Source: Denitrificimonas caeni (GTDB lineage: Bacteria > Pseudomonadota > Gammaproteobacteria > Pseudomonadales > Pseudomonadaceae). From it: a stretch of 64,000 nucleotides of DNA. Position numbers and translations under genes: made by a program. This document shows, piece by piece, positions 1 through 8,603 of this stretch (positions are counted from its first letter, which is position 1; the number at the start of each line of letters is the position of its first letter). The stretch spans positions 310,001 to 374,000 of the forward strand of contig NZ_CAJHOA010000001.1 of NCBI RefSeq assembly GCF_905120345.1. The letters run 5' to 3'. The notes below the pieces were generated by a model. The model ran no database searches. It saw only the letters and a program-made list of their open reading frames with translations, and had not been told where the DNA came from.

Positions 1-790
1 AGACTGGTGGTAAGCCTGCCCCGCCTGGCTGACCGCCAGTTCGTGCAGAACCGGGGTACCAGACATCTTCATCATTGTGGCGTTGCAGGTTAACGCGCAG
101 CACATAGTCACCAGCCAGCTTGTGCTGATATTTCAGCAATAACGTATCGGATTCATAGCCGGTTTTTCTCTCACGGCCATTGGGGCTTTTATAGTTACCC
201 ACATCTCGCCCTGCTAGACCAACCACAAAGCCTTGTGTGGCATTGCTACCTTGTAATAACAGTGCACCGCTGTAACCGTGATCAATGCTACTGGCAGACG
301 CACCAAAACGGCCACCCAGCTCTGCTTGCTCAGTAAAGCGTGGCTCTGGCGTTAACAAATTTACTACGCCGCCCATCGCACCACTGCCGTAGAGTACAGA
401 ACCCGGCCCCTTCACCACCTCAGCACGGTCTAGTAGTCCTAAATCTAAAAATGAGGCTAAAGCACCTTGCGGCTGAGCTGAATTAACTCTAATACCATCA
501 ACCATGACCACGACACTTTCGCGTTTTAAGCCACGTAACACTGGATTCTGTCCCCATGCCCCATCACTTTGTAGCGCCATCCCCGGCTGGCCGCGCAGCA
601 AGTTACCGGCTGGGCCTTGGCTGGTCGCGTGCGGTTTGATGACGTTAATGGCTTGTGGTGTGTCAAAACTGTCACTGGCGTAGCCCCGCGCGGTAACAAC
701 AGTGTCATCGAGTTGCAAATCCGCAGCATACGCAGACACGTTCAAAGCCGCTAAACAGGCCAAGGTTAATCGAGATAAAGGAAACGACAT
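1..790 (-). CDS. TonB-dependent outer-membrane receptor, N-terminal part (cut by window edge)
   Basis: The reading frame is open from an ATG at 790 to the left edge of the window (263 residues) with no stop, so this is the 5' third of a larger gene. It begins with a signal peptide (about residues 1-23, ending SAYAA), followed by a TonB-box-like stretch (DDTVVTA) and a plug domain with the typical blocks VLRGLKRESVVVMVDG, AEVVKGPGSVLYGSGAMGG and VVNLLTP; the barrel begins near residue 130. Such receptors import iron chelates, haem or other metal complexes using TonB-ExbBD energy. The two Fur-like sites just upstream favour an iron-related substrate, but the ligand cannot be told from this part. 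A GGAG lies about 10 bases before the ATG. I am sure of the family and unsure of the substrate. Confidence 0.9.
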   Translation of the reverse strand, partial: MSFPLSRLTLACLAALNVSAYAADLQLDDTVVTARGYASDSFDTPQAINVIKPHATSQGPAGNLLRGQPGMALQSDGAWGQNPVLRGLKRESVVVMVDGIRVNSAQPQGALASFLDLGLLDRAEVVKGPGSVLYGSGAMGGVVNLLTPEPRFTEQAELGGRFGASASSIDHGYSGALLLQGSNATQGFVVGLAGRDVGNYKSPNGRERKTGYESDTLLLKYQHKLAGDYVLRVNLQRHNDEDVWYPGSARTGGQPGGAGLPPV

Positions 791-855
791 AAAACAGATA
801 CTCCGCATGGGTAAAATCAGAAAAACTGATTAATGAATGCGCAGCAGCATAACTC

Positions 856-888
856 AAATAATAATCATTACCGTTTGATAATTATCAA
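856..888. promoter_or_regulatory. Probable Fur box(es) upstream of the TonB receptor
   Basis: Two adjacent AT-rich inverted repeats of the Fur type lie 66-98 bases before the receptor start. AAATAATAATCATTACC (856-872) resembles the GATAATGATAATCATTATC consensus, and TTGATAATTATCAA (875-888) is a perfect 14-bp palindrome. Their place in the receptor promoter region suggests repression by iron-loaded Fur. This is a match by eye; no scoring was possible. Confidence 0.6.
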
Positions 889-994
889 CTGATCTCTATT
901 GCTGTAAAAAACCAACGGCGGCATATCAGTCAAGTGGACTGAAGAATTTTGAGTAAAAATTTCTTTAATCTGCTATCAACTCTCTAAGTGTTAA

Positions 995-1651
995 TTAAGT
1001 AACTGATCCGTTGCTCCTTGAAAATACCACAACCTCATCGCCTTCCTGCCAGGGTTGGAATTTAACCATACTCTGTTGAAATACTGGCTGTTCCAGCCAA
1101 TCACTCAGCCATTGCTGTAGGTTCGGATAGGGCAAACTGTAAAATGCCTCACGATCGACATGGGCGAACTGGCGCACAAAAGGCAGGATGCCGATATCAG
1201 CGATGCTGATATTCTCCCCCAGTAGATACGTATGCTTAGTGAGTAACCTTTCTAACAGCTGCAAAAACACCTCGCCCTTTTGTCGGTACTCGAGCTGAGT
1301 CAATTCCGGATGACGATCGGTATATTTATAGCGATCAAGCCAGTGTTTAAATTCATTATCGTTCTGTTCGATCAGAGCATTGGCGCTGATTAAATCGCTG
1401 TTTAACAATCCTTGCGGATCATTCTGCTCAAGCGCCCACTCGAGTATTTCTCTACTTTCCTCGATAACCCGTCTATCACCCTCAGCCAGCTGCAGAACAG
1501 GAACAGTGCCCTTAGGGCTGATAGCCAGCATCGGCGCCGGCTTGTTTTTCAGCACGACCTCCCGCAGCTCCACTTCTAGGTTGGCAAACAAAATACCGAG
1601 TCGAGCGCGCATCGCATAAGGGCAACGGCGAAAAGAGTACAAACGATGCAT
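995..1651 (-). CDS. Glutathione S-transferase family protein
   Basis: A 218-residue protein with an N-terminal thioredoxin-like fold opening on MHRLYSFRRCPYAMRARL. The CPYA motif matches the glutaredoxin-like position of bacterial GSTs. The cis-proline region (GTVPVL) and the ES of IEESREI, which bind glutathione in this fold, are followed by an all-helical C-terminal domain (GENISIADIGILPFVRQF). I chose the ATG at 1651 rather than an in-frame start 75 bases upstream, because AGAGGA precedes it at normal distance and the extra 25 residues do not look like GST. It is probably a detoxification or thiol-disulfide enzyme; its substrate is unknown. It stands alone, tail to tail with the receptor promoter region. 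Confidence 0.85.
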   Translation of the reverse strand: MHRLYSFRRCPYAMRARLGILFANLEVELREVVLKNKPAPMLAISPKGTVPVLQLAEGDRRVIEESREILEWALEQNDPQGLLNSDLISANALIEQNDNEFKHWLDRYKYTDRHPELTQLEYRQKGEVFLQLLERLLTKHTYLLGENISIADIGILPFVRQFAHVDREAFYSLPYPNLQQWLSDWLEQPVFQQSMVKFQPWQEGDEVVVFSRSNGSVT

Positions 1652-2118
1652 TGATATCCTCTGCGCCCTAAAAAAAGGAGCTTTTTGTATTTTTGGTAAG
1701 ACGATCATAGTGTGTTTCCTACTCAATTAACTCAACCACTGACTATAGCTGAATGTTTATATTTCTGAGTAAGGTGATCGCCCAGCGCTGGCCGCTCTAA
1801 GTTCTTAAAATATCGATGTGCGAGCCTTTGCTAAAAGATTGGACTTGCGCTTAATCGCTAGCAACCGTGAACTGACGCATAGACCACTAGATAGCAGCAC
1901 GTAAACATATACAAAACAGCACAATGCTTATATCGAATGCGACAGCTACATTGTTCGTTATGACTGGCTAGTCCAGTATTTATTTGAGAGTATTGCTGCT
2001 GCTCAAGATAATGCGACTCAATGGCTCTGGTGCTACTGCATCGCGGTTTCATTGCTATACCGCAGCCACACCTGCTGCTAGTGCTGCCAAAAATAACAAC
2101 AAAAGGAACTAAGCTAAA
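1652..2118. other. Intergenic region without a recognisable gene
   Basis: About 470 bases between the divergently read GST and DUF1330 genes. No RNA gene, repeat or convincing coding frame was seen. A 58-codon open stretch on the plus strand (1905-2081) has no start codon. A 108-codon frame on the minus strand (1858-2184) runs into the DUF1330 gene and is out of character. The promoters of both flanking genes should lie here. Confidence 0.5.
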
Positions 2119-2406
2119 ATGACACACGCATACGCTATTGGACACATCACTATCAAAGACGAAAAAAAATGGTTGGAGTACCAAACCAATGTGCCAGCGA
2201 CTTTAGAACCTTGGGGTGGAGAATTGGTATTTAGAGGTAAGCTGTCTTCCGTTTTTTCTGGTGACCATCAGCACACTCAAACCGTAGTTATAAAATTCCC
2301 AAATATGAAGGCACTCAATGACTGGCATTCATCTGCGCAATACCAGTCACTTGTGCCTCTCAGACAATTGGCAGCACATGTCGATTTGCTATCTTATGAG
2401 GCGTAG
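2119..2406 (+). CDS. DUF1330 domain protein (dimeric alpha-beta barrel fold)
   Basis: A 95-residue soluble protein with the features of the DUF1330 family (ferredoxin-like alpha+beta barrel): an opening strand (AYAIGHITIKDEKKWLEY), a central strand with VFRGK, and the TVVIKFPNMKALNDWHSS segment leading to the YQSLVPLR helix. AAGGA sits just before the ATG. Function is unknown for the family; some relatives have been linked to small-molecule or quinone chemistry. The gene stands alone between a long gap and the tRNA, with no operon partner, so context gives no clue. Confidence 0.8.
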   Translation: MTHAYAIGHITIKDEKKWLEYQTNVPATLEPWGGELVFRGKLSSVFSGDHQHTQTVVIKFPNMKALNDWHSSAQYQSLVPLRQLAAHVDLLSYEA

Positions 2407-2577
2407 GCTGAAGGCGAGTAAGCGCAAGACAAGGAAGCTATGCAATCTAACAGCCAACGTAAATGATGCAGCAGTGCCGTGACAGTGCATGCTCTTATCC
2501 GGGGAGTGCGCAACAAGTAGTCAGTTTAGTCTCAAACCAAAAAAACAGCTTTTGCGAAAAACGGGGAAAGATCAAAA

Positions 2578-2654
2578 TGGTCCGCCCTGCAGGACTTGAA
2601 CCTGCTACCTGTCCCTTAGGAGGGGACCGCTCTATCCAAATGAGCTAAGGGCGG
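2578..2654 (-). tRNA. tRNA-Arg (anticodon CCT)
   Basis: On the minus strand this 77-base segment folds as a complete tRNA. The acceptor stem is CCGCCCT/AGGGCGG followed by A and an encoded CCA end. The anticodon stem GTCCC/GGGAC encloses the loop CTCCTAA with anticodon CCT, and the T-arm carries GGTTCAAGTCC. It reads the AGG arginine codon. It is a single tRNA, not part of a cluster. Short open frames over it on the plus strand are shadows. Confidence 0.95.
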
Positions 2655-2890
2655 TTGGAGAAAACCAGTAAAACTGGCAAAGAGTCTGCAAGGGATGTCT
2701 TTGTTAATAACTGTAGGCCAGTTTTAACAAGCGCTTGTTCGTTTCTTATTGATCAAGCAAGCCATATAATCCTTCCAACGCGCTGCATAATACCTAGCCA
2801 CGTTTAAATTGTCATGCTTCTGCGTACGAAAATCATCAGCAATTGTTCACCACTGAGCGTGCTGCGTTATCTCACTGCTTAAGGTTTTCC

Positions 2891-3676
2891 ATGTCTCTGA
2901 CCCTCAATCTGGTTGCCGATCCTCAAGTTTTGTTCATTTTAGTCGTCGTGGCTTTTATTGCCGGCTTTATTGATGCCATTGCCGGTGGCGGAGGACTGTT
3001 GACCATTCCTGCGCTGTTGATGGCAGGTTTGCCACCGCACTTGGTACTCGGCACGAATAAACTCTGCGCGACCTTTGGTTCGGCCACCGCCAGTTTTGCT
3101 TTTTACCGCAAAGGTTTATTTAAGCCCAAAGAATGGCGCAACGGTTTACTGGCGACGGCGGTTGGTGCGGTACTAGGTGCGTTATTGGCGCAGCAGTTGC
3201 CGGCAGCATGGCTCAATCAAATGTTGCCTGTGGTGGTCTTTGCTTGCGCTGTTTATCTGCTGTTTGGGCGCACGCCGCAAGTCAGTGAGAGCAGCACACC
3301 CGTAATCAAGACTAAGCGCCAAGTGCCGCAAGGTTTAACCTTGGGGTTTTATGATGGTGTGGCTGGCCCTGGTACAGGCGCCTTTTGGACGGTAAGCACC
3401 TTATTGCTCTACCCACTGGATTTGTTACGTGCCAGCGGTGTCGCGCGCTCGATGAATTTTGTTAGTAATGCCGCAGCACTGAGCATGTTTATAATCAGCG
3501 GTAATGTGGCTTGGGCCTTGGGTATTGGCATGGGCGCGGCATTAATGCTGGGCGCGGCAGTAGGTGCACGGGTCGCGATTGGTGGTGGCAATCGCTTAAT
3601 CCGTCCGATCTTTATTCTGGTGGTGATGGCGCTGGCGGCGCGTTTAGCTTGGCAACACTGGTTCGGCGTGGCCTAA
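2891..3676 (+). CDS. TSUP (TauE/SafE, YfcA-like) membrane exporter
   Basis: A 261-residue polytopic membrane protein with about eight helices and two homologous halves, each with the family signature: [20 protein letters not shown] near the N-terminus and [15 protein letters not shown] in the second half. The sequence resembles E. coli YfcA most. TSUP proteins move sulfur- or carbon-containing anions (sulfite, sulfoacetate and similar) across the inner membrane; the substrate here is unknown. I chose the ATG at 2891 over an upstream in-frame start at 2843 because helix 1 then begins near the N-terminus, as in relatives. The 3' end overlaps the end of convergent nudC by 33 bases. Confidence 0.85.
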   Translation: MSLTLNLVADPQVLFILVVVAFIAGFIDAIAGGGGLLTIPALLMAGLPPHLVLGTNKLCATFGSATASFAFYRKGLFKPKEWRNGLLATAVGAVLGALLAQQLPAAWLNQMLPVVVFACAVYLLFGRTPQVSESSTPVIKTKRQVPQGLTLGFYDGVAGPGTGAFWTVSTLLLYPLDLLRASGVARSMNFVSNAAALSMFIISGNVAWALGIGMGAALMLGAAVGARVAIGGGNRLIRPIFILVVMALAARLAWQHWFGVA

Positions 3677-4495
3677 GCGCTGGGCAACGTAGAGATCGAT
3701 CAAGTAACGAGCAATCGAATTGCGGGCTGGTAGTCGTGGTAAGTCATGGATACTAAACCACTGTGCGTCTTCGATCTCGTCAGGCTGCGGAATAATATCG
3801 CCGCTGGTATAGTCAGCGAGATAACCCAGCATCAATGAATAGGGGTATGGCCAGTTTTGACTGGCGATATAACGAATATTTTCAACTTCAATGCTAACTT
3901 CTTCGCGTACTTCACGCTGCACGCAATGCTCAACAGTTTCATTAGGCTCAACATAACCGGCTAAGGCGCTGTACATGCCATTCACAAAGCGTGGCGAACG
4001 TGCGAGCAGAATCTCATCAGCGCGGGTGACGACGACAATCATGCTGGGTGATAAACGTGGGTATTGTTGCAACTGACAGACATCGCACCGTTTCATGCGA
4101 TGACCTTCAGCTTGCTGCATCGGCTGTCCGCAACTGCCACAAAAACGATGCTCGCGGGCCCAGTTGCCGATTTGGCTGGCAAAGGCCAATAAACGAAACA
4201 GTAGCAACTCACCTTCTAGCATAAAGTTGCGCATGCTTTGCCAATGAAGGTGCGGTAATTCAAGTGGATACGCCAACTCATAGACAAAAACCGGCTCACC
4301 GTTGAGATGACCAATGCCTTGTTCAGCAATAATATGCTCAGCGAGTTGCGCACGCAGCCATTCGCGCGGAAACAGCATCCCTTGCTGATCAGCCAAAAAA
4401 TGCAACCGACAATGCGCCACAGCTAAGCCATCCACTTCTGTCAGGCTGGGCATACCTTGTTGCCAAATCATCGGTGTTTGTTCGTGTATATTCAT
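3644..4495 (-). CDS. nudC: NADH pyrophosphatase / NAD-RNA decapping hydrolase NudC
   Basis: A 283-residue Nudix hydrolase of the NudC type. It has a four-cysteine zinc ribbon (CGSCG ... CDVC, about residues 118-136), then the Nudix box starting at [20 protein letters not shown] with the metal-binding REVREE core, and the downstream [11 protein letters not shown] block typical of NudC, which sets it apart from ADP-ribose Nudix enzymes. NudC splits NAD(H) into NMN(H) and AMP and removes NAD caps from RNA. It overlaps tail to tail with the TSUP gene. The same nudC-crotonase neighbourhood occurs in Pseudomonas as far as I recall. Confidence 0.93.
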   Translation of the reverse strand: MNIHEQTPMIWQQGMPSLTEVDGLAVAHCRLHFLADQQGMLFPREWLRAQLAEHIIAEQGIGHLNGEPVFVYELAYPLELPHLHWQSMRNFMLEGELLLFRLLAFASQIGNWAREHRFCGSCGQPMQQAEGHRMKRCDVCQLQQYPRLSPSMIVVVTRADEILLARSPRFVNGMYSALAGYVEPNETVEHCVQREVREEVSIEVENIRYIASQNWPYPYSLMLGYLADYTSGDIIPQPDEIEDAQWFSIHDLPRLPARNSIARYLIDLYVAQRLGHAEPVLPS

Positions 4496-4508
4496 TTAAT
4501 CGACATAC

Positions 4509-4560
4509 CTAAGCCACTTAAAGTTTCACTCACTCACACAGCGTACTGTGAGTGGCTTAG
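4509..4560. repeat. 10-bp perfect inverted repeat between nudC and the crotonase gene
   Basis: CTAAGCCACT at 4509-4518 pairs exactly with AGTGGCTTAG at 4551-4560. The interior also holds a competing smaller stem (CTCACA..CAG / CTGTGAG). It lies between two minus-strand genes, downstream of the crotonase and just upstream of nudC. There is no good T-run, so it could be a weak terminator, an RNA-stability hairpin or a regulator site. Confidence 0.45.
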
Positions 4561-4599
4561 TATGCAATACTTAACGACGTTTCTGTGTGAGTTAACAGC

Positions 4600-5412
4600 T
4601 TAATCTTTAAATTCAGGCGATTGTTTGCTCATATGCGCCGCCATGGCGACACGCAAATCTTCCGACTGCAACATCGCCGCATTCCATGTAGCAACATAAT
4701 TAAGGCCATCAGCAACACTGTGATCACGCATATAACGGATCATTTCCTTACTGCCTTGTACGGCAATCGGTGATTTATCAGCAATGCTACGAGCAATGGC
4801 TAGAACACCAGCCATCAAGGTGTCTTGATCCGCATAGGTGCGATTGACTAAGCCAATGCGCTGCGCTTCTTCGCCTTCAACCGTACGTCCGGTATAGGCC
4901 ATCTCGCGCATCATACCGTCACCAATAATATGCGGTAAACGTTGTAAGGTCCCCACGTCAGCAGCCATACCTACATCAATTTCTTTAATGGCAAACTGCG
5001 CATCTGTGGTGCAGTAACGCATGTCGCAGGCGCTAATCAAATCAATCGCACCGCCTAAACAATACCCTTGTATAGCGGCTAAAACAGGCTTGGAACACTG
5101 ATCAACTGCATTAAAGGATGACTGTAACTCTTCAATTTTACGTTTTAATGCTCGTGCATTACGACCGACTTCTTTACCCAGTTGAGCTCCGATTTGTGCC
5201 AATAACATTAAGTCGATACCGGATGAAAAATGCTTGCCGGCGCCGGATAAGACCACAACGCGCACTTCAGCAGTGTCTTCAATCCAAGCAAAAATATCGC
5301 GTATTTCTGACCAAAAATCAGCATTCATCGCATTGATTTTTTCAGGGCGGTTGATTTGCACATGGGCAACTTTATCGTTTAGCTCAACATTGAAGGCGCG
5401 GTAAACATTCAT
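4600..5412 (-). CDS. Crotonase family, probable delta(3,5)-delta(2,4)-dienoyl-CoA isomerase
   Basis: A 270-residue crotonase-fold protein. The oxyanion-hole segments are SGAGKHFSSGIDL and IQGYCLGGAIDL. The segment SACDMRYC ... FAIKEIDVGMAADVGTLQRL closely matches ECH1-type dienoyl-CoA isomerases and keeps three acidic residues equivalent to the catalytic Asp/Glu/Asp of rat ECH1 (D in ACDMRYC, E in KEIDVG, D in AADVG). This favours isomerisation of 3,5-dienoyl-CoA during oxidation of unsaturated fatty acids over simple hydration. It is monocistronic, with no beta-oxidation genes nearby. Family is certain; the exact reaction is an inference from residues. Confidence 0.85.
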   Translation of the reverse strand: MNVYRAFNVELNDKVAHVQINRPEKINAMNADFWSEIRDIFAWIEDTAEVRVVVLSGAGKHFSSGIDLMLLAQIGAQLGKEVGRNARALKRKIEELQSSFNAVDQCSKPVLAAIQGYCLGGAIDLISACDMRYCTTDAQFAIKEIDVGMAADVGTLQRLPHIIGDGMMREMAYTGRTVEGEEAQRIGLVNRTYADQDTLMAGVLAIARSIADKSPIAVQGSKEMIRYMRDHSVADGLNYVATWNAAMLQSEDLRVAMAAHMSKQSPEFKD

Positions 5413-5723
5413 ACATCAACATCCTAATTAAGTCGCTTTTGTTAGTTTTAGTCACTTTTACTACAAACACACTACATCAGGTCATATAAAATGTCGATAT
5501 TCGTCTAATTGCTCATTATTCTAGTTAAAGAGCAATTTTTATGATTGTGCTGGCTGACTTCGATAAGGAGGAGCGCAAGCATCGAACCGGTCGTACCTTT
5601 CAAGATACCCTCCCCCTTTATGGCTCTATTGGTGGTGTTTTTTGCTGTGGTTGCGGTGATCCAATATATCTTAGCCTACCGATTGATCAGCAGCCTTTGA
5701 GGTTATTTTCTGCTGACTTAATG
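5413..5723. other. Intergenic region between the crotonase gene and dnaQ
   Basis: The region holds the AT-rich promoter region of the crotonase gene (about 5413-5530) and a possible very short plus-strand membrane-protein gene (5581-5700, listed separately). A 77-codon plus-strand frame from 5541 is Cys-rich, overlaps the end of dnaQ and resembles nothing known; I treat it as a shadow. No RNA gene was seen. Confidence 0.5.
5581..5700 (+). CDS. Possible small single-pass membrane protein (uncertain start)
   Basis: The frame ending at TGA 5698-5700 encodes, from ATG 5620, a 26-residue hydrophobic peptide starting MALLVVFFAVVAVIQYILAY, a clear membrane helix followed by RLISSL. That ATG has no ribosome-binding site. 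A very strong one, AAGGAGGAG (5565-5573), stands instead 7 bases before codon ATC at 5581 in the same frame. Starting there gives 39 residues with a Pro-rich lead (EPVVPFKIPSPF). ATC is a very rare initiator, so this is either a non-standard start, a mutated ATG, or chance. Function is unknown. Convergent with dnaQ. Confidence 0.35.
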   Translation: MEPVVPFKIPSPFMALLVVFFAVVAVIQYILAYRLISSL

Positions 5724-6440
5724 TCAGTCATTCCAAGTCAACTCAATCCCGCTGGCCTTTTTTATTCGAGCTAAAAAATTCTGATGCGCCTCCAGTTCTT
5801 GCGCCGAGGCTGGCAATACTGCGAGAGGTTGGCGTTCTGCTGAAATACGGCGCACCGCGCTGGCGCTGACAAAACCATTGCCCTCATCACCACTGTCACC
5901 CGACAGCGATAAATTGGTTTGGCCGCCGGTCATGGCTAAGTAAACTTCAGCGAGAATCTCCGCATCCAACAACGCGCCGTGTAAGTCGCGACCGGAGTTA
6001 TCGACGCCATAACGTTTGCACAAAGCATCGAGGTTATTACGCTGTCCGGGATGGCGTCCACGTGCCATCACCAACGTATCTAAAACAGTGCAGTAGGCAT
6101 TAATATCAGAACGGTCTGATTGACCCAACAACGCAAACTCATTGTTCATAAAGCCGATATCAAAGGGTGCGTTATGGATAACTAACTCAGCACCGTTAAT
6201 AAATTCAAAGAATTCATCGGCAATATCTTTAAATCGTGGTTTATCTTTTAAATAGTCATCGGTAATACCATGAACCGCAATTGCACCCGCATCAATCTGA
6301 CGATCTGGCTGCAAGTACACATGATAATGTCGACCCGTGGGCTGACGGCCTTCGAGTTCAATACAACCAATTTCAATAATACGATGGCCATCAGTCACCG
6401 GCATACCGGTGGTTTCTGTGTCTAAAACGACATATCTCAT
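5724..6440 (-). CDS. dnaQ: DNA polymerase III epsilon subunit (3'-5' proofreading exonuclease)
   Basis: A 238-residue DEDDh exonuclease. ExoI is LDTETTGM at the N-terminus (Asp/Glu pair), ExoII is [13 protein letters not shown] near residue 95, and ExoIII is [14 protein letters not shown] near residue 155 with catalytic His and Asp. A short C-terminal tail after residue 180 would bind the polymerase alpha subunit. It is the proofreading subunit of the replicative polymerase core. Its ATG overlaps the rnhA stop by four bases (ATGA), so the two are probably translationally coupled, and the pair is transcribed with the methyltransferase gene upstream. Confidence 0.96.
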   Translation of the reverse strand: MRYVVLDTETTGMPVTDGHRIIEIGCIELEGRQPTGRHYHVYLQPDRQIDAGAIAVHGITDDYLKDKPRFKDIADEFFEFINGAELVIHNAPFDIGFMNNEFALLGQSDRSDINAYCTVLDTLVMARGRHPGQRNNLDALCKRYGVDNSGRDLHGALLDAEILAEVYLAMTGGQTNLSLSGDSGDEGNGFVSASAVRRISAERQPLAVLPASAQELEAHQNFLARIKKASGIELTWND

Positions 6441-6877
6441 GCCAAAATATCCTCTACACCACGATTAGCCAACTGATCTGCACGCTCGTTGCCGGGATGC
6501 CCGGTATGACCACGTACCCACTGCCACTCAATCTCGTGACGCGCGACTTGTTGATCCAGTTGCTGCCATAGATCAACATTTTTCACCGGCTGTTTTGCAG
6601 CGGTTTTCCAGCCGCGTTTTTTCCAATTCGGCATCCACTCTTGAATGCCTTGCATCACATATTTAGAGTCAGTCACTAAACGCACAGCACAGGCGGTTTT
6701 CAGCTCAGCCAAGCCTCGAATGGCCGCGGTCAACTCCATCCGATTATTGGTGGTATCACGCTCACCGCCCCACAACTCCAACTCTTTACCTTTGTACACT
6801 AACAATGCACCCCAGCCGCCAGGGCCAGGATTGCCCTTGCAGGCACCGTCAGTGTAAATATCAACTTTATCTGTCAT
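6437..6877 (-). CDS. rnhA: Ribonuclease HI
   Basis: A 146-residue RNase HI with all four carboxylates of the active site in place: D in [12 protein letters not shown] in NNRMELTA, D in VTDSKYV and D in GNERADQLA. It removes RNA from RNA-DNA hybrids (R-loops, primers). I chose the ATG at 6877, giving [11 protein letters not shown] as in homologues, over an in-frame start 54 bases upstream that lies inside the methyltransferase gene. It overlaps the methyltransferase gene by 11 bases upstream and dnaQ by 4 bases downstream, forming a compact operon in the same order as in Pseudomonas. Confidence 0.95.
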   Translation of the reverse strand: MTDKVDIYTDGACKGNPGPGGWGALLVYKGKELELWGGERDTTNNRMELTAAIRGLAELKTACAVRLVTDSKYVMQGIQEWMPNWKKRGWKTAAKQPVKNVDLWQQLDQQVARHEIEWQWVRGHTGHPGNERADQLANRGVEDILA

Positions 6878-7649
6878 GTTCTTCGCTATGTTTAAGTTTA
6901 TTCTGATGAGGTGTTTGTGCCGCCACTGCATTAGGGCGTAATTTTTGCATGTTTATTTTCAATGATTGCGCTTGCGGATGTACGCCATGCACCATTTTAC
7001 GGGCAACCAACATATAACAGCCACCTATCGGTGCTTTTTTCCTGCTCGCGTAACGCTCAAACCAGCGTAACTTATCTTGCAGCCTCGTAGAGTTCAACAG
7101 CGGACGGTAGGCACCAAAGCTGCGTTTTTCTAAGCTAAAGCCTAAAACTCCCAGCCAGTCAGTAATCCGTGCCGGTGGTAAGCAATAGGCATTTTTCCAG
7201 ACGCTACCAGTAAAATATCGATACAGACCAAAAAAACTCCAAGCATGTGCACCGATAATAATTAAATGCCCACCAGGACGCACACAGTGTGCAGCTTCAC
7301 GCAAGACATCATGCGGTGAAACAGCAAAATCCAAACTGTGCTGCAGCACAACAACATCCACAGCATCCGCAGCAATCGGCCATTTATTCTCGATACAGTG
7401 CATCTCGACACTCAGTTGTTGATCACCCAAACTGACTTGATGACGAATACTGGGCGCAGCCGCCATCGCTACCGGTGGATTATAATGGACAATATAACTG
7501 CCAAAGTGCCGCATCAATTGTGGCTCAAGCAACTCTTGCTCCATACGATCAAGCTGTTGCCCTTTGTCTGTTAAAAACCATTGCGCCAATGGCCTTGCTA
7601 AGATTTTACGAGGTCGTGATAAAAAAGCTGAAAATCGTTGTAATTTCAT
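6867..7649 (-). CDS. Class I SAM-dependent methyltransferase
   Basis: A 260-residue protein with a Rossmann methyltransferase core. The [13 protein letters not shown] block corresponds to post-motif I/motif II, and [12 protein letters not shown]-type motif III appears as [15 protein letters not shown]. The usual glycine-rich motif I is poorly conserved, so the SAM site may be degenerate. The ATG at 7649 with AGG about 9 bases upstream is preferred to a start 39 bases earlier. It is the first gene of the methyltransferase-rnhA-dnaQ operon and divergent from gloB; in Pseudomonas a homologue sits in the same place. Substrate is unknown. Confidence 0.8.
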   Translation of the reverse strand: MKLQRFSAFLSRPRKILARPLAQWFLTDKGQQLDRMEQELLEPQLMRHFGSYIVHYNPPVAMAAAPSIRHQVSLGDQQLSVEMHCIENKWPIAADAVDVVVLQHSLDFAVSPHDVLREAAHCVRPGGHLIIIGAHAWSFFGLYRYFTGSVWKNAYCLPPARITDWLGVLGFSLEKRSFGAYRPLLNSTRLQDKLRWFERYASRKKAPIGGCYMLVARKMVHGVHPQAQSLKINMQKLRPNAVAAQTPHQNKLKHSEEHDR

Positions 7650-7737
7650 ACGCCCATACCTGCTTGATATGCTGCAATCGCCAAACACTTAATTCGAACA
7701 TGTTAAGCTTGCTTTATCTGTTGCGGAGGATCATGAC

Positions 7738-8520
7738 ATGCTGACCTTTACTGCTTTACCTGCCTTTAATGATAATTACATCTGGCTGCTGCAAGATGCA
7801 CAGCGACAATTATGTGCTGTCGTTGATCCTGGCGATGCGCAACCTGTACTAAATTGGTTGGCTGAGCACCCAGAATGGCAGCTCACCGATATTCTGATCA
7901 CTCACCATCACCATGATCACGTTGGTGGAGTGAATAGGTTAAAACAAGCCACGCAAGCCCGTGTCATTGGTCCTGCTCGGGAAACCATTCCCGGCCTAGA
8001 CCTTGCGGTCGATGAGGGTGCAACAGTCGAGCTATTGGGCTATACGGTACAGGTTTTTGCAGTGCCCGGACATACCCTAGGTCACGTTGTCTACTTTTGT
8101 CCAGCGGATGCCAATTCTCCTTGGTTGCTCAGTGGTGATACTTTATTTGCTGGCGGTTGTGGGCGGATTTTTGAAGGCACTGCTGAGCAGATGTATACCT
8201 CTCTCACTCGCCTCGCGGCGCTGCCGGATAACACCCGAGTGTATTGCACCCATGAGTACACCCTCAGCAACTTACTTTTTGCCGAAGCTGTTGAGCCTAA
8301 TAATGCAGAGCTCACAACTCGACTTGCTGATGTGCGTCAATTACGTGATAAACAGCAAATTACGCTACCCAGTAGCATCGCGTTAGAGAAGCGCACGAAT
8401 CCGTTTTTACGCTGTGAGCAGGTCGAGGTTATTCAAGCGGCAGAACAAAAAGTGGGGAGCGCACTCGATAGAGAACATGCGGTATTTGCTGCCTTACGGT
8501 CATGGAAAGATACATTTTAA
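7738..8520 (+). CDS. gloB: Hydroxyacylglutathione hydrolase (glyoxalase II)
   Basis: A 260-residue metallo-beta-lactamase-fold enzyme. The binuclear metal site is built from [10 protein letters not shown] near residue 56, the later His of PGHTLGH, the Asp of [12 protein letters not shown] and the His of THEYTLSNL. The C-terminal glyoxalase II domain that binds glutathione is present (ANAELTTRL-type helix through [10 protein letters not shown]). It hydrolyses S-lactoylglutathione to lactate and glutathione in methylglyoxal detoxification. GCGGAGGA lies just before the ATG. It is divergent from the methyltransferase gene and 83 bases ahead of mltD. Confidence 0.95.
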   Translation: MLTFTALPAFNDNYIWLLQDAQRQLCAVVDPGDAQPVLNWLAEHPEWQLTDILITHHHHDHVGGVNRLKQATQARVIGPARETIPGLDLAVDEGATVELLGYTVQVFAVPGHTLGHVVYFCPADANSPWLLSGDTLFAGGCGRIFEGTAEQMYTSLTRLAALPDNTRVYCTHEYTLSNLLFAEAVEPNNAELTTRLADVRQLRDKQQITLPSSIALEKRTNPFLRCEQVEVIQAAEQKVGSALDREHAVFAALRSWKDTF

Positions 8521-8603
8521 TTGACCAGATTTGACCAATCAGCTTGACCCACAGGGGTTGGCTTTCTAAAATCGGGCAAATTTTTTGAAAAGCACCTGTG
8601 TTG

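Noticed and set aside
1905-2081. 58-codon plus-strand open stretch (contains YIECDSYIVRYDW) that might be a decayed gene
   Set aside because: No start codon or ribosome site, and its length is within chance; no family recognised.
1858-2184. 108-codon frame on the minus strand
   Set aside because: It runs through the start of the well-supported DUF1330 gene, is Cys-rich and low in sense, and resembles no family.
2407-2520. Possible integron attC site after the DUF1330 gene (ATCTAAC present)
   Set aside because: No matching GTTRRRY core within a suitable distance, and no neighbouring cassettes or integrase.
2463-2648. 61-codon plus-strand frame
   Set aside because: It lies across tRNA-Arg on the opposite strand and is a typical tRNA shadow.
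5541-5774. 77-codon plus-strand frame ending inside dnaQ
   Set aside because: Unnatural composition, 51-base overlap with dnaQ, and a poor ribosome site; the small membrane frame in another phase is a better candidate.
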